A DNA stretch of 64,000 nucleotides from assembly GCA_037893245.1 (NCBI GenBank), contig JBAIAA010001115.1, positions 124,001 through 188,000 on the forward strand, read 5' to 3'. The notes beneath the pieces were generated by a model. The model did not search any database, was not told the origin of the DNA, and was given only the letters and a program-made list of their open reading frames with translations. Within the stretch, counting starts at the first letter, position 1. Each line of letters begins with the position of its first letter. Both the position numbers and the translations under genes were made by a program. This DNA comes from Crossaster papposus (taxonomy: Eukaryota; Echinodermata; Asteroidea; Velatida; Solasteridae). Below are positions 9,322 through 22,600 of the stretch, in pieces.

Positions 9322-12131
9322 GGCCTATGCCGCCAGTGACCTGACGCATGAGTCTCAAAGTTTGGGTCTTTTCCGGTGAGTATTTTGGCGATATGTTAGC
9401 TCAGATATGGACCTGGTGAGTGTCTCATCATCCTCCAACAAAGTTGAGGTTCGCAGCTCAGATATAAGTCGAGAAAATTGTCCTCATTCGCAGCCATGTT
9501 TACTTTTGTTTATGTATGTACACGTGTATTGCTGCATAGGCCTATGCCGCCAGTGACCTGACGCACGAGTCTCAAAGTTTGGGTCTCTTCCGGTGAGATT
9601 TTTGGCGATATGTTAGCTCAGATGTGGAGCTGGTGAGTGTCTCATCATCCTCCAACAAAGTTGAGGTTCGCAGCTCAGATATAAGTCGAGAAAATTATCC
9701 TCATTCGCAGCCATGTTTACTTCTGTTTATGTATGTACACGTGTATTACGGCATAGGCCTATGCCGCCAGTGACCTTACGCTTGAGTCTCAAAGTTGTGG
9801 TCTCTTCCGGTGTGTATTTAGCGATATGTTAGCTCAGATGTGGAGCTGGTGAGTGTCTCTTCATTCTCCAACAAAGTTGAGGTTCGCAGCTCAGATATAA
9901 GTCGAGAAAATTGTCCTCATTCGCAGCCATGTTTACTTTTGTTTATGTATGTACACGTGTATTGCTGCATAGGCCTATGCCGCCAGTGACCTGACGCGTG
10001 AGTCTCAAAGTTTGGGTTCCTACCGGTAAGAATTTTGGTGATATTTTAGCTCAGATGTGGAGCTGGTGAGTGTCTCATCATCTTCCAACAAAGTTGAGGT
10101 GCGCATCTCAGATACAAGTCGAGAAAATTATCCTCCTTCGCAGCCATATTTACTTCTGTTTATGTATGTACACGTGTATTACAGCATAGACCTATGCCGC
10201 CAGTGACCTTACGCATGAGTCTCAAAGTTTGGGTCCTTTTGGTGTGTATTTTGGCGATATGTTAGCTCAGATGTGGAGCTGGTGAGTGTCTCTTCATTCT
10301 CCAACAAAGTTGAGGTTCGCAGCTCAGAAATAAGTCGCGCAAATTGTCCTCATTCGCAGCCATGTTTACTTTTGTTTATGTATGTACACATTTATTGGGT
10401 ATAGGCCTATGCCGCCAGTGATCTGACGCATGAGTCTCAAAGTTTGGGTTCCTTCCGGTAAGAATTTTGGTGATATTTTAGCTCAGATGTGGAGCTGGTG
10501 AGTGCCTCATCATCCTCCAACAAAGTTGAGGTTCGCATCTCAGATATAAGTCGAGAAAATTATCCTCCTTCACAGCAATGTTTACTTCTGTTTATGTATG
10601 CACACGTGTATTGCTGCATAGGCATATGCCGCCAGTGACCTGACGCATGAGTCTCAAAGTTTGGGTCTTTTCCGGTGAGTATTTTGGCGATATGTTAGCT
10701 CAGATATGGACCTGGTGAGTGTCTCATCATCCTCCAACAAAGTTGAGGTTCGCAGCTCAGATATAAGTCGAGAAAATTGTCCTCATTCGCAGCCATGTTT
10801 ACTTTTGTTTATGTATGTACACGTGTATTGCTGCATAGGCCTATGCCGCCAGTGACCTGACACATGAGTCTCAAAGTTTGGATCCCTTCTGGTGAGTATT
10901 TTGGCGATATGTTAGCTCAGATGTGGAGCTGGTGAGTGTCTCTTCATTCTCCAACAAAGTTGAGGTTCGCAGCTCAGATATAAGTCGAGAAAATTGTCCT
11001 CATTCGCAGCCATGTTTACTTTTGTTTATGTATGTACACGTGTATTGCTGCATAGGCCTATGCCGCCAGTGACCTGACGCGTGAGTCTCAAAGTTGGGGT
11101 TTCTTCCGGTAAGAATTTTGGTGATATTTTAGCTCAGATGTGGAGCTGGTGAGTGTCTCATCATCCTCCAACAAAGTTGAGGTTCGCATCTCACATATAA
11201 GTCGACAAAATTGTCCTCATTCGCAGCCATGTTTTCTTCTATGTATGTACATGTATGTACACGTGTATTGCTGCATAGGCCTATGCCGCCAGTGACCTGA
11301 CGCATCAGTCTCAACGTTTGGGTCTCTTTCGGTGGGAATTTTGGCGATATGTTAGCTCAGATGTGGAGCTGGTGAGTGTCTCATCATCCTCCAACAAAGT
11401 TGAGGTTCGCAGCTCAGATATAAGTCGAGAAAATTATCCTCATTCGCAGCCATGTTTACTTCTGTTTATGTATGTACACGTGTATTACGGCATAGGCCTA
11501 TGCCGCCAGTGACCTTACGCTGGAGTCTCAAAGTTGTGGTCTCTTCCGGTGTGTATTTTAGCGATATGTTTGCTCAGATGTGGAGCTGGTGAGTGTCTCT
11601 TCATTCTCCAACAAAGTTGAGGTTCGCAGCTCAGATATAAGTCGAGAATATTTTCCTCATTCGCAGCCATGTTTACTTCTGTTTATGTATGTACACATGT
11701 ATTACGGCATAGGCATATGCCGCCATTGACCTGACGCATGAGTCTCAAAGTTTGGGTCTTTTCCGGTGAGTATTTTGGCGATATGTTAGCTCAGATATGG
11801 ACCTGGTGAGTGTCTCATCATCCTCCAACAAAGTTGAGGTTCGCAGCTCAGATATAAGTCGAGAAAATTGTCCTCATTCGCAGCCATGTTTACTTTTGTT
11901 TATGTATGTACACGTGTATTGCTGCATAGGCCTATGCCGCCAGTGACCTGACACATGAGTCTCAAAGTTTGGATCCCTTCTGGTGAGTATTTTGGCGATA
12001 TGTTAGCTCAGATGTGGAGCTGGTGAGTGTCTCTTCATTCTCCAACAAAGTTGAGGTTCGCAGCTCAGATATAAGTCGATAAAATTATCCTCATTCGCAG
12101 CCATGTTTTCTTTTGTTTATGTATGTACACG
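9091..12131 (+). repeat. 14-mer HOR unit (3041 bp)
   Basis: The marker TGTACTGCTGTATAGG begins here and recurs at 12132 and 14956. The unit holds thirteen 217-bp-class monomers and one 223-bp monomer (around 11.2 kb), with small deletions such as GTATTTAGCG and TATTGGGTATAGG. Two further copies follow with the same internal order of variants, for example GATACAAGTCG, CGCGCAAATTG and TTTGGATCCCTTC. One monomer, starting near 11.71 kb, is chimeric and absent from the next unit. Confidence 0.86.
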
Positions 12132-14955
12132 TGTACTGCTGTATAGGCCTATGCCGCCAGTGATCTGACGCATGAGTCTCAAAGTTTGGGTTCCTTCCGG
12201 TAAGAATTTTGGTGATATTTTAGCTCAGATGTGGAGCTGGTGAGTGCCTCATCATCCTCCAACAAAGTTGAGGTTCGCATCTCAGATATAAGTCGAGAAA
12301 ATTACCCTCCTTCACAGCAATGTTTACTTCTGTTTATGTATGCACACGTGTATTGCTGCATAGGCCTATGCCGCCAGTGACCTGACGCATGAGTCTCAAA
12401 GTTTGGGTCTTTTCCGGTGAGTATTTTGGCGATATGTTAGCTCAGATATGGACCTGGTGAGTGTCTCATCATCCTCCAACAAAGTTGAGGTTCGCAGCTC
12501 AGATATAAGTCGAGAAAATTGTCCTCATTCGCAGCCATGTTTACTTTTGTTTATGTATGTACACGTGTATTGCTGCATAGGCCTATGCCGCCAGTGACCT
12601 GACGCACGAGTCTCAAAGTTTGGGTCTCTTCCGGTGAGATTTTTGGCGATATGTTAGCTCAGATGTGGAGCTGGTGAGTGTCTCATCATCCTCCAACAAA
12701 GTTGAGGTTCGCAGCTCAGATATAAGTCGAGAAAATTATCCTCATTCGCAGCCATGTTTACTTCTGTTTATGTATGTACACGTGTATTACGGCATAGGCC
12801 TATGCCGCCAGTGACCTTACGCTTGAGTCTCAAAGTTGTGGTCTCTTCCGGTGTGTATTTAGCGATATGTTAGCTCAGATGTGGAGCTGGTGAGTGTCTC
12901 TTCATTCTCCAACAAAGTTGAGGTTCGCAGCTCAGATATAAGTCGAGAAAATTGTCCTCATTCGCAGCCATGTTTACTTTTGTTTATGTATGTACACGTG
13001 TATTGCTGCATAGGCCTATGCCGCCAGTGACCTGACGCGTGAGTCTCAAAGTTTGGGTTCCTACCGGTAAGAATTTTGGTGATATTTTAGCTCAGATGTG
13101 GAGCTGGTGAGTGTCTCATCATCTTCCAACAAAGTTGAGGTGCGCATCTCAGATACAAGTCGAGAAAATTATCCTCCTTCGCAGCCATATTTACTTCTGT
13201 TTATGTATGTACACGTGTATTACAGCATAGACCTATGCCGCCAGTGACCTTACGCATGAGTCTCAAAGTTTGGGTCCTTTTGGTGTGTATTTTGGCGATA
13301 TGTTAGCTCAGATGTGGAGCTGGTGAGTGTCTCTTCATTCTCCAACAAAGTTGAGGTTCGCAGCTCAGAAATAAGTCGCGCAAATTGTCCTCATTCGCAG
13401 CCATGTTTACTTTTGTTTATGTATGTACACGTGTATTGGGTATAGGCCTATGCCGCCAGTGATCTGACGCATGAGTCTCAAAGTTTGGGTTCCTTCCGGT
13501 AAGAATTTTGGTGATATTTTAGCTCAGATGTGGAGCTGGTGAGTGCCTCATCATCCTCCAACAAAGTTGAGGTTCGCATCTCAGATATAAGTCGAGAAAA
13601 TTATCCTCCTTCACAGCAATGTTTACTTCTGTTTATGTATGCACACGTGTATTGCTGCATAGGCATATGCCGCCAGTGACCTGACGCATGAGTCTCAAAG
13701 TTTGGGTCTTTTCCGGTGAGTATTTTGGCGATATGTTAGCTCAGATATGGACCTGGTGAGTGTCTCATCATCCTCCAACAAAGTTGAGGTTCGCAGCTCA
13801 GATATAAGTCGAGAAAATTGTCCTCATTCGCAGCCATGTTTACTTTTGTTTATGTATGTACACGTGTATTGCTGCATAGGCCTATGCCGCCAGTGACCTG
13901 ACACATGAGTCTCAAAGTTTGGATCCCTTCTGGTGAGTATTTTGGCGATATGTTAGCTCAGATGTGGAGCTGGTGAGTGTCTCTTCATTCTCCAACAAAG
14001 TTGAGGTTCGCAGCTCAGATATAAGTCGAGAAAATTGTCCTCATTCGCAGCCATGTTTACTTTTGTTTATGTATGTACACGTGTATTGCTGCATAGGCCT
14101 ATGCCGCCAGTGACCTGACGCGTGAGTCTCAAAGTTGGGGTTTCTTCCGGTAAGAATTTTGGTGATATTTTAGCTCAGATGTGGAGCTGGTGAGTGTCTC
14201 ATCATCCTCCAACAAAGTTGAGGTTCGCATCTCACATATAAGTCGACAAAATTGTCCTCATTCGCAGCCATGTTTTCTTCTATGTATGTACATGTATGTA
14301 CACGTGTATTGCTGCATAGGCCTATGCCGCCAGTGACCTGACGCATCAGTCTCAACGTTTGGGTCTCTTTCGGTGGGAATTTTGGCGATATGTTAGCTCA
14401 GATGTGGAGCTGGTGAGTGTCTCATCATCCTCCAACAAAGTTGAGGTTCGCAGCTCAGATATAAGTCGAGAAAATTATCCTCATTCGCAGCCATGTTTAC
14501 TTCTGTTTATGTATGTACACGTGTATTACGGCATAGGCCTATGCCGCCAGTGACCTTACGCTGGAGTCTCAAAGTTGTGGTCTCTTCCGGTGTGTATTTT
14601 AGCGATATGTTTGCTCAGATGTGGAGCTGGTGAGTGTCTCTTCATTCTCCAACAAAGTTGAGGTTCGCAGCTCAGATATAAGTCGAGAATATTTTCCTCA
14701 TTCGCAGCCATGTTTACTTCTGTTTATGTATGTACACGTGTATTGCTGCATAGGCCTATGCCGCCAGTGACCTGACACATGAGTCTCAAAGTTTGGATCC
14801 CTTCTGGTGAGTATTTTGGCGATATGTTAGCTCAGATGTGGAGCTGGTGAGTGTCTCTTCATTCTCCAACAAAGTTGAGGTTCGCAGCTCAGATATAAGT
14901 CGATAAAATTATCCTCATTCGCAGCCATGTTTTCTTTTGTTTATGTATGTACACG
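12132..14955 (+). repeat. 13-mer HOR unit (2824 bp)
   Basis: This tandem copy of the preceding 14-mer is shorter by exactly one 217-bp monomer, the chimeric GGCATATGCC monomer found near 11.71-11.93 kb. At about 14720-14740 the sequence passes directly from the GAATATTTTCC monomer to the TTTGGATCCC monomer. All other private variants line up at constant offsets of 3041 bp to the left and 2824 bp to the right. Confidence 0.86.
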
Positions 14956-17576
14956 TGTACTGCTGTATAGGCCTATGCCGCCAGTGATCTGACGCATGAG
15001 TCTCAAAGTTTGGGTTCCTTCCGGTAAGAATTTTGGTGATATTTTAGCTCAGATGTGGAGCTGGTGAGTGCCTCATCATCCTCCAACAAAGTTGAGGTTC
15101 GCATCTCAGATATAAGTCGAGAAAATTACCCTCCTTCACAGCAATGTTTACTTCTGTTTATGTATGCACACGTGTATTGCTGCATAGGCCTATGCCGCCA
15201 GTGACCTGACGCATGAGTCTCAAAGTTTGGGTCTTTTCCGGTGAGTATTTTGGCGATATGTTAGCTCAGATATGGACCTGGTGAGTGTCTCATCATCCTC
15301 CAACAAAGTTGAGGTTCGCAGCTCAGATATAAGTCGAGAAAATTGTCCTCATTCGCAGCCATGTTTACTTTTGTTTATGTATGTACACGTGTATTGCTGC
15401 ATAGGCCTATGCCGCCAGTGACCTGACGCACGAGTCTCAAAGTTTGGGTCTCTTCCGGTGAGATTTTTGGCGATATGTTAGCTCAGATGTGGAGCTGGTG
15501 AGTGTCTCATCATCCTCCAACAAAGTTGAGGTTCGCAGCTCAGATATAAGTCGAGAAAATTATCCTCATTCGCAGCCATGTTTACTTCTGTTTATGTATG
15601 TACACGTGTATTACGGCATAGGCCTATGCCGCCAGTGACCTTACGCTTGAGTCTCAAAGTTGTGGTCTCTTCCGGTGTGTATTTAGCGATATGTTAGCTC
15701 AGATGTGGAGCTGGTGAGTGTCTCTTCATTCTCCAACAAAGTTGAGGTTCGCAGCTCAGATATAAGTCGAGAAAATTGTCCTCATTCGCAGCCATGTTTA
15801 CTTTTGTTTATGTATGTACACGTGTATTGCTGCATAGGCCTATGCCGCCAGTGACCTGACGCGTGAGTCTCAAAGTTTGGGTTCCTACCGGTAAGAATTT
15901 TGGTGATATTTTAGCTCAGATGTGGAGCTGGTGAGTGTCTCATCATCTTCCAACAAAGTTGAGGTGCGCATCTCAGATACAAGTCGAGAAAATTATCCTC
16001 CTTCGCAGCCATATTTACTTCTGTTTATGTATGTACACGTGTATTACAGCATAGACCTATGCCGCCAGTGACCTTACGCATGAGTCTCAAAGTTTGGGTC
16101 CTTTTGGTGTGTATTTTGGCGATATGTTAGCTCAGATGTGGAGCTGGTGAGTGTCTCTTCATTCTCCAACAAAGTTGAGGTTCGCAGCTCAGAAATAAGT
16201 CGCGCAAATTGTCCTCATTCGCAGCCATGTTTACTTTTGTTTATGTATGTACACGTGTATTGGGTATAGGCCTATGCCGCCAGTGATCTGACGCATGAGT
16301 CTCAAAGTTTGGGTTCCTTCCGGTAAGAATTTTGGTGATATTTTAGCTCAGATGTGGAGCTGGTGAGTGCCTCATCATCCTCCAACAAAGTTGAGGTTCG
16401 CATCTCAGATATAAGTCGAGAAAATTATCCTCCTTCACAGCAATGTTTACTTCTGTTTATGTATGCACACGTGTATTGCTGCATAGGCATATGCCGCCAG
16501 TGACCTGACGCATGAGTCTCAAAGTTTGGGTCTTTTCCGGTGAGTATTTTGGCGATATGTTAGCTCAGATATGGACCTGGTGAGTGTCTCATCATCCTCC
16601 AACAAAGTTGAGGTTCGCAGCTCAGATATAAGTCGAGAAAATTGTCCTCATTCGCAGCCATGTTTACTTTTGTTTATGTATGTACACGTGTATTGCTGCA
16701 TAGGCCTATGCCGCCAGTGACCTGACACATGAGTCTCAAAGTTTGGATCCCTTCTGGTAAGTATTTTGGCGATATGTTAGCTCAGATGTGGAGCTGGTGA
16801 GTGTCTCTTCATTCTCCAACAAAGTTGAGGTTCGCAGCTCAGATATAAGTCGAGAAAATTGTCCTCATTCGCAGCCATGTTTACTTTTGTTTATGTATGT
16901 ACACGTGTATTGCTGCATAGGCCTATGCCGCCAGTGACCTGACGCGTGAGTCTCAAAGTTGGGGTTTCTTCCGGTAAGAATTTTGGTGATATTTTAGCTC
17001 AGATGTGGAGCTGGTGAGTGTCTCATCATCCTCCAACAAAGTTGAGGTTCGCATCTCACATATAAGTCGACAAAATTGTCCTCATTCGCAGCCATGTTTT
17101 CTTCTATGTATGTACATGTATGTACACGTGTATTGCTGCATAGGCCTATGCCGCCAGTGACCTGACGCATCAGTCTCAACGTTTGGGTCTCTTTCGGTGG
17201 GAATTTTGGCGATATGTTAGCTCAGATGTGGAGCTGGTGAGTGTCTCATCATCCTCCAACAAAGTTGAGGTTCGCAGCTCAGATATAAGTCGAGAAAATT
17301 ATCCTCATTCGCAGCCATGTTTACTTCTGTTTATGTATGTACACGTGTATTACGGCATAGGCCTATGCCGCCAGTGACCTTACGCTGGAGTCTCAAAGTT
17401 GTGGTCTCTTCCGGTGTGTATTTTAGCGATATGTTTGCTCAGATGTGGAGCTGGTGAGTGTCTCTTCATTCTCCAACAAAGTTGAGGTTCGCAGCTCAGA
17501 TATAAGTCGAGAATATTTTCCTCATTCGCAGCCATGTTTACTTCTGTTTATGTATGTACACATGTATTACGGCATA
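14956..17576 (+). repeat. Third, partial copy of the 13/14-mer HOR
   Basis: The series starts again at TGTACTGCTGTATAGG and follows the same variant order at +2824 bp. It departs near 17.57 kb, where an A-class left half (ACATGTATTACGGCATAGG) joins a B-class right half (CATATGCCGCCAGTGACCTG). This is the same kind of junction as at 11.71 kb. Confidence 0.83.
16486..17576 (+). repeat. 5-mer tandem unit (1091 bp), copy 1
   Basis: Four 217-bp monomers and one 223-bp monomer are repeated immediately to the right with a constant 1091-bp offset. The GGTGGGAATTTTGG and GAATATTTTCC markers appear in both. This copy is at the same time the end of the third 13/14-mer copy, so the 5-mer amplification is the later event. 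Confidence 0.85.
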
Positions 17577-18667
17577 GGCATATGCCGCCAGTGACCTGAC
17601 GCATGAGTCTCAAAGTTTGGGTCTTTTCCGGTGAGTATTTTGGCGATATGTTAGCTCAGATATGGACCTGGTGAGTGTCTCATCATCCTCCAACAAAGTT
17701 GAGGTTCGCAGCTCAGATATAAGTCGAGAAAATTGTCCTCATTCGCAGCCATGTTTACTTTTGTTTATGTATGTACACGTGTATTGCTGCATAGGCCTAT
17801 GCCGCCAGTGACCTGACACATGAGTCTCAAAGTTTGGATCCCTTCTGGTGAGTATTTTGGCGATATGTTAGCTCAGATGTGGAGCTGGTGAGTGTCTCTT
17901 CATTCTCCAACAAAGTTGAGGTTCGCAGCTCAGATATAAGTCGAGAAAATTGTCCTCATTCGCAGCCATGTTTACTTTTGTTTATGTATGTACACGTGTA
18001 TTGCTGCATAGGCCTATGCCGCCAGTGACCTGACGCGTGAGTCTCAAAGTTGGGGTTTCTTCCGGTAAGAATTTTGGTGATATTTTAGCTCAGATGTGGA
18101 GCTGGTGAGTGTCTCATCATCCTCCAACAAAGTTGAGGTTCGCATCTCACATATAAGTCGACAAAATTGTCCTCATTCGCAGCCATGTTTTCTTCTATGT
18201 ATGTACATGTATGTACACGTGTATTGCTGCATAGGCCTATGCCGCCAGTGACCTGACGCATCAGTCTCAACGTTTGGGTCTCTTTCGGTGGGAATTTTGG
18301 CGATATGTTAGCTCAGATGTGGAGCTGGTGAGTGTCTCATCATCCTCCAACAAAGTTGAGGTTCGCAGCTCAGATATAAGTCGAGAAAATTATCCTCATT
18401 CGCAGCCATGTTTACTTCTGTTTATGTATGTACACGTGTATTACGGCATAGGCCTATGCCGCCAGTGACCTTACGCTGGAGTCTCAAAGTTGTGGTCTCT
18501 TCCGGTGTGTATTTTAGCGATATGTTTGCTCAGATGTGGAGCTGGTGAGTGTCTCTTCATTCTCCAACAAAGTTGAGGTTCGCAGCTCAGATATAAGTCG
18601 AGAATATTTTCCTCATTCGCAGCCATGTTTACTTCTGTTTATGTATGTACACATGTATTACGGCATA
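17577..18667 (+). repeat. 5-mer tandem unit (1091 bp), copy 2
   Basis: This is a second copy of the preceding 1091-bp unit, starting at the GGCATATGCC junction. It leads directly into sequence matching 5.19-6.15 kb. From 17577 to about 19.63 kb the sequence also matches 4100 to about 6150 at an offset of 13477 bp, including the rare TCGTCATCC, AGTTCGGGTTTC and GTTAGATCAG variants. Confidence 0.84.
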
Positions 18668-19630
18668 GGCCTATGCCGCCAGTGACCTTACGCTTGAGTC
18701 TCAAAGTTGTTGTCTCTTCCGGTGAGTATTTTGGCGATATGTTAGTTCAGATGTGGAGCTGGTGAGTGTCTCTTCATTCTCCAACAAAGTTGAGGTTCGC
18801 GGCTCAGATATAAGTCGAGAAAATTGTCCTCATTCGCAGCCATGTTTTCTTCTATGTATGTACATGTATGTACACGTGTATTGCTGCATAGGCCTATGCC
18901 GCCAGTGACCTGACGCATGAGTCTCAACGTTTGGGTCCCTTCCGGTGAGAATTTTGGCGATATGTTAGATCAGATGTGGAGCTGGTGAGTGTCTCGTCAT
19001 CCTCCAACAAAGTTGAGGTTCGCAGCTCAGATATAAGTCGAGAAAATTGTCCTCATTCGCAGCCATGTTTACTTTTGTTTATGTATGTACACGTGTATTG
19101 CTGCATAGGCCTATGCCGCCAGTGACCTGACGCGTGAGTCTCAAAGTTCGGGTTTCTTCCGGTAAGAATTTTGGTGATATGTTAGCTCAGATGTGGAGCT
19201 AGTGAGTGTCTCTTCATTCTCCAACAAAGTTGAGGTTCGCAGCTCAGATATAAGTCGATAAAATTATCCTCATTCGCAGCCATGTTTTCTTTTGTTTATG
19301 TATGTACACGTGTACTGCTGTATAGGCCTATGCCGCCAGTGATCTGACGCATGAGTCTCAAAGTTTGGGTTCCTTCCGGTAAGAATTTTGGTGATATTTT
19401 AGCTCAGATGTGGAGCTGGTGAGTGCCTCATCATCCTCCAACAAAGTTGAGGTTCGCATCTCAGATATAAGTCGAGAAAATTACCCTCCTTCACAGCAAT
19501 GTTTACTTCTGTTTATGTATGCACACGTGTATTGCTGCATAGGCCTATGCCGCCAGTGACCTGACGCATGAGTCTCAAAGTTTGGGTCTTTTCCGGTGAG
19601 TAATTTTGGCGATATGTTAGCTCAGATATG
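18668..19630 (+). repeat. Segment matching 5.19-6.15 kb at 13.5-kb distance
   Basis: Private variants GTTGTTGTCTC, GTTAGTTCAG, GTTAGATCAG, GTCTCGTCATCC and AAAGTTCGGG occur here in the same order and spacing as at 5.19-6.15 kb. A single extra A in GAGTAATTTTGG near 19.6 kb distinguishes this copy. The match ends near 19.63 kb. Confidence 0.82.
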
Positions 19631-22600
19631 GACCTGGTGAGTGTCTCATCATCCTCCAACAAAGTTGAGGTTCGCAGCTCAGATATAAGTCGAGAAAATT
19701 GTCCTCATTCGCAGCCATGTTTACTTTTGTTTATGTATGTACACGTGTATTGCTGCATAGGCCTATGCCGCCAGTGACCTGACGCACGAGTCTCAAAGTT
19801 TGGGTCTCTTCCGGTGAGATTTTTGGCGATATGTTAGCTCAGATGTGGAGCTGGTGAGTGTCTCATCATCCTCCAACAAAGTTGAGGTTCGCAGCTCAGA
19901 TATAAGTCGAGAAAATTATCCTCATTCGCAGCCATGTTTACTTCTGTTTATGTATGTACACGTGTATTACGGCATAGGCCTATGCCGCCAGTGACCTTAC
20001 GCTTGAGTCTCAAAGTTGTGGTCTCTTCCGGTGTGTATTTAGCGATATGTTAGCTCAGATGTGGAGCTGGTGAGTGTCTCTTCATTCTCCAACAAAGTTG
20101 AGGTTCGCAGCTCAGATATAAGTCGAGAAAATTGTCCTCATTCGCAGCCATGTTTTCTTCTATGTATGTACATGTATGTACACGTGTATTGCTGCATAGG
20201 CCTATGCCGCCAGTGACCTGACGCATCAGTCTCAACGTTTGGGTTTCTTCCGGTAAGAATTTTGGCGATATGTTAGCTCAGATGTGGAGCTGGTGAGTGT
20301 CTCTTCATTCTCCAACAAAGTTGAGGTTCGCAGCTCAGATATAAGTCGAGAAAATTGTCCTCCTTCACAGCAATGTTTACTTCTGTTTATGTATGCACAC
20401 GTGTATTGCTGCATAGGCCTATGCCGCCAGTGACCTGACACATGAGTCTCAATGTTTGGGTCCCTTCTGGTGAGTATTTTGGCGATATGTTAGCTCAGAT
20501 GTGGAGCTGGTGAGTGTCTCTTCATTCTCCAACAACGTTGAGGTTCGCAGCTCAGACATAAGTCGAGAAAATTGTCCTCATTCGCAGCCATGTTTTCTTC
20601 TATGTATGTACATGTATGTACACGTGTATTGCTGCATAGGCCTATGCCGCCAGTGACCTGACGCATGAGTCTCAACGTTTGGGTCCCTTCCGGTGAGAAT
20701 TGTTGCGATATGTTAGCTCAGATGTGGAGCTGGTGAGTGTCTCATCATTCTCCAACAAAGTTGAGGTTCGCAGCTCAGATATAAGTCGAGAAAATTATCC
20801 TCATTCGCAGCCATGTTTACTTCTGTTTATGTATGTACACGTGTATTACGTCATAGGCCTATGCCGCCAGTGACCTTACGCATGAGTCTCAATGTTGTGG
20901 TCTCTTCCGGTGTGTATTTTAGCGATATGTTAGCTCAGATGTGGAGCTGGTGAGTGTCTCTTCATTCTCCAACAAAGTTGAGGTTCGCAGCTCAGATATA
21001 AGTCGAGAAAATTGTCCTCATTCGCAGCCATGTTTACTTTTGTTTATGTATGCACACGTGTATTGCTGCATAGGCCTATGCCGCCAGTGACCTGACACAT
21101 GAGTCTCAAAGTTTGGGTCTCTTCCGGTGGGTATTTTGGCGATATGTTAGCTCAGATGTGGAGCTGGTGAGTGTCTCTTCATTCTCCAACAAAGTTGAGG
21201 TTCGCAGCTCAGATATAAGTCGAGAAAATTATCCTCCTTCACAGCAATGTTTACTTCTGTTTATGTATGCACACGTGTATTGCTGCATAGGCATATGCCG
21301 CCAGTGACCTGACGCATGAGTCTCAAAGTTTGGGTCTTTTCCGGTGAGTATTTTGGCGATATGTTAGCTCAGATATGGACCTGGTGAGTGTCTCATCATC
21401 CTCCAACAAAGTTGAGGTTCGCAGCTCAGATATAAGTCGAGAAAATTGTCCTCCTTCACAGCAATGTTTACTTCTGTTTATGTATGCACACGTGTATTGC
21501 TGCATAGGCCTATGCCGCCAGTGACCTGACGCGTGAGTCTCAAAGTTGGGGTTTCTTCCGGTAAGAATTTTGGTGATATTTTAGCTCAGATGTGGAGCTG
21601 GTGAGTGTCTCATCATCCTCCAACAAAGTTGAGGTTCGCATCTCACATATAAGTCGACAAAATTGTCCTCATTCGCAGCCATGTTTTCTTCTATGTATGT
21701 ACATGTATGTACACGTGTATTGCTGCATAGGCCTATGCCGCCAGTGACCTGACGCATCAGTCTCAACGTTTGGGTCTCTTTCGGTGTGAATTTTGGCGAT
21801 ATGTTAGCTCAGATGTGGAGCTGGTGAGTGTCTCATCATCCTCCAACAAAGTTGAGGTTCGCAGCTCAGATATAAGTCGAGAAAATTATCCTCATTCGCA
21901 GCCATGTTTACTTCTGTTTATGTATGTACACGTGTATTACGGCATAGGCCTATGCCGCCAGTGACCTTACGCTGGAGTCTCAAAGTTGTGGTCTCTTCCG
22001 GTGTGTATTTTAGCGATATGTTTGCTCAGATGTGGAGCTGGTGAGTGTCTCTTCATTCTCCAACAAAGTTGAGGTTCGCAGCTCAGATATAAGTCGAGAA
22101 TATTTTCCTCATTCGCAGCCATGTTTACTTCTGTTTATGTATGTACACGTGTATTACGGCATAGGCCTATGCCGCCAGTGACCTTACGCATGAGTCTCAA
22201 TGTTGTGGTCTCTTCCGGTGTGTATTTTAGCGATATGTTAGCTCAGATGTGGAGCTGGTGAGTGTCTCTTCATTCTCCAACAAAGTTGAGGTTCGCAGCT
22301 CAGATATAAGTCGAGAAAATTGTCCTCATTCGCAGCCATGTTTACTTTTGTTTATGTATGCACACGTGTATTGCTGCATAGGCCTATGCCGCCAGTGACC
22401 TGACACATGAGTCTCAAAGTTTGGGTCTCTTCCGGTGAGTATTTTGGCGATATGTTAGCTCAGATGTGGAGCTGGTGAGTGTCTCTTCATTCTCCAACAA
22501 AGTTGAGGTTCGCAGCTCAGATATAAGTCGAGAAAATTGTCCTCATTCGCAGCCATGTTTACTTCTGTTTATGTATGTACACGTGTATTACGGCATAGGC

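Larger units (their letters stand above)
6182..11711 (+). repeat. Multi-monomer block, copy 2, expanded by one 6-mer
   Basis: This repeats the 970-5190 block with all its private variants but contains one additional 1303-bp 6-mer unit. It ends at the same ACACATGTATTACGG monomer. Copy 1 continues with GGCCTATG and CCTTACGC, whereas this copy switches at GGCATATGCCGCCATTGACCTGACGC. That switch lies in the boundary palindrome and joins an A-class left half to a B-class right half, which marks a recombination junction. Confidence 0.85.
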
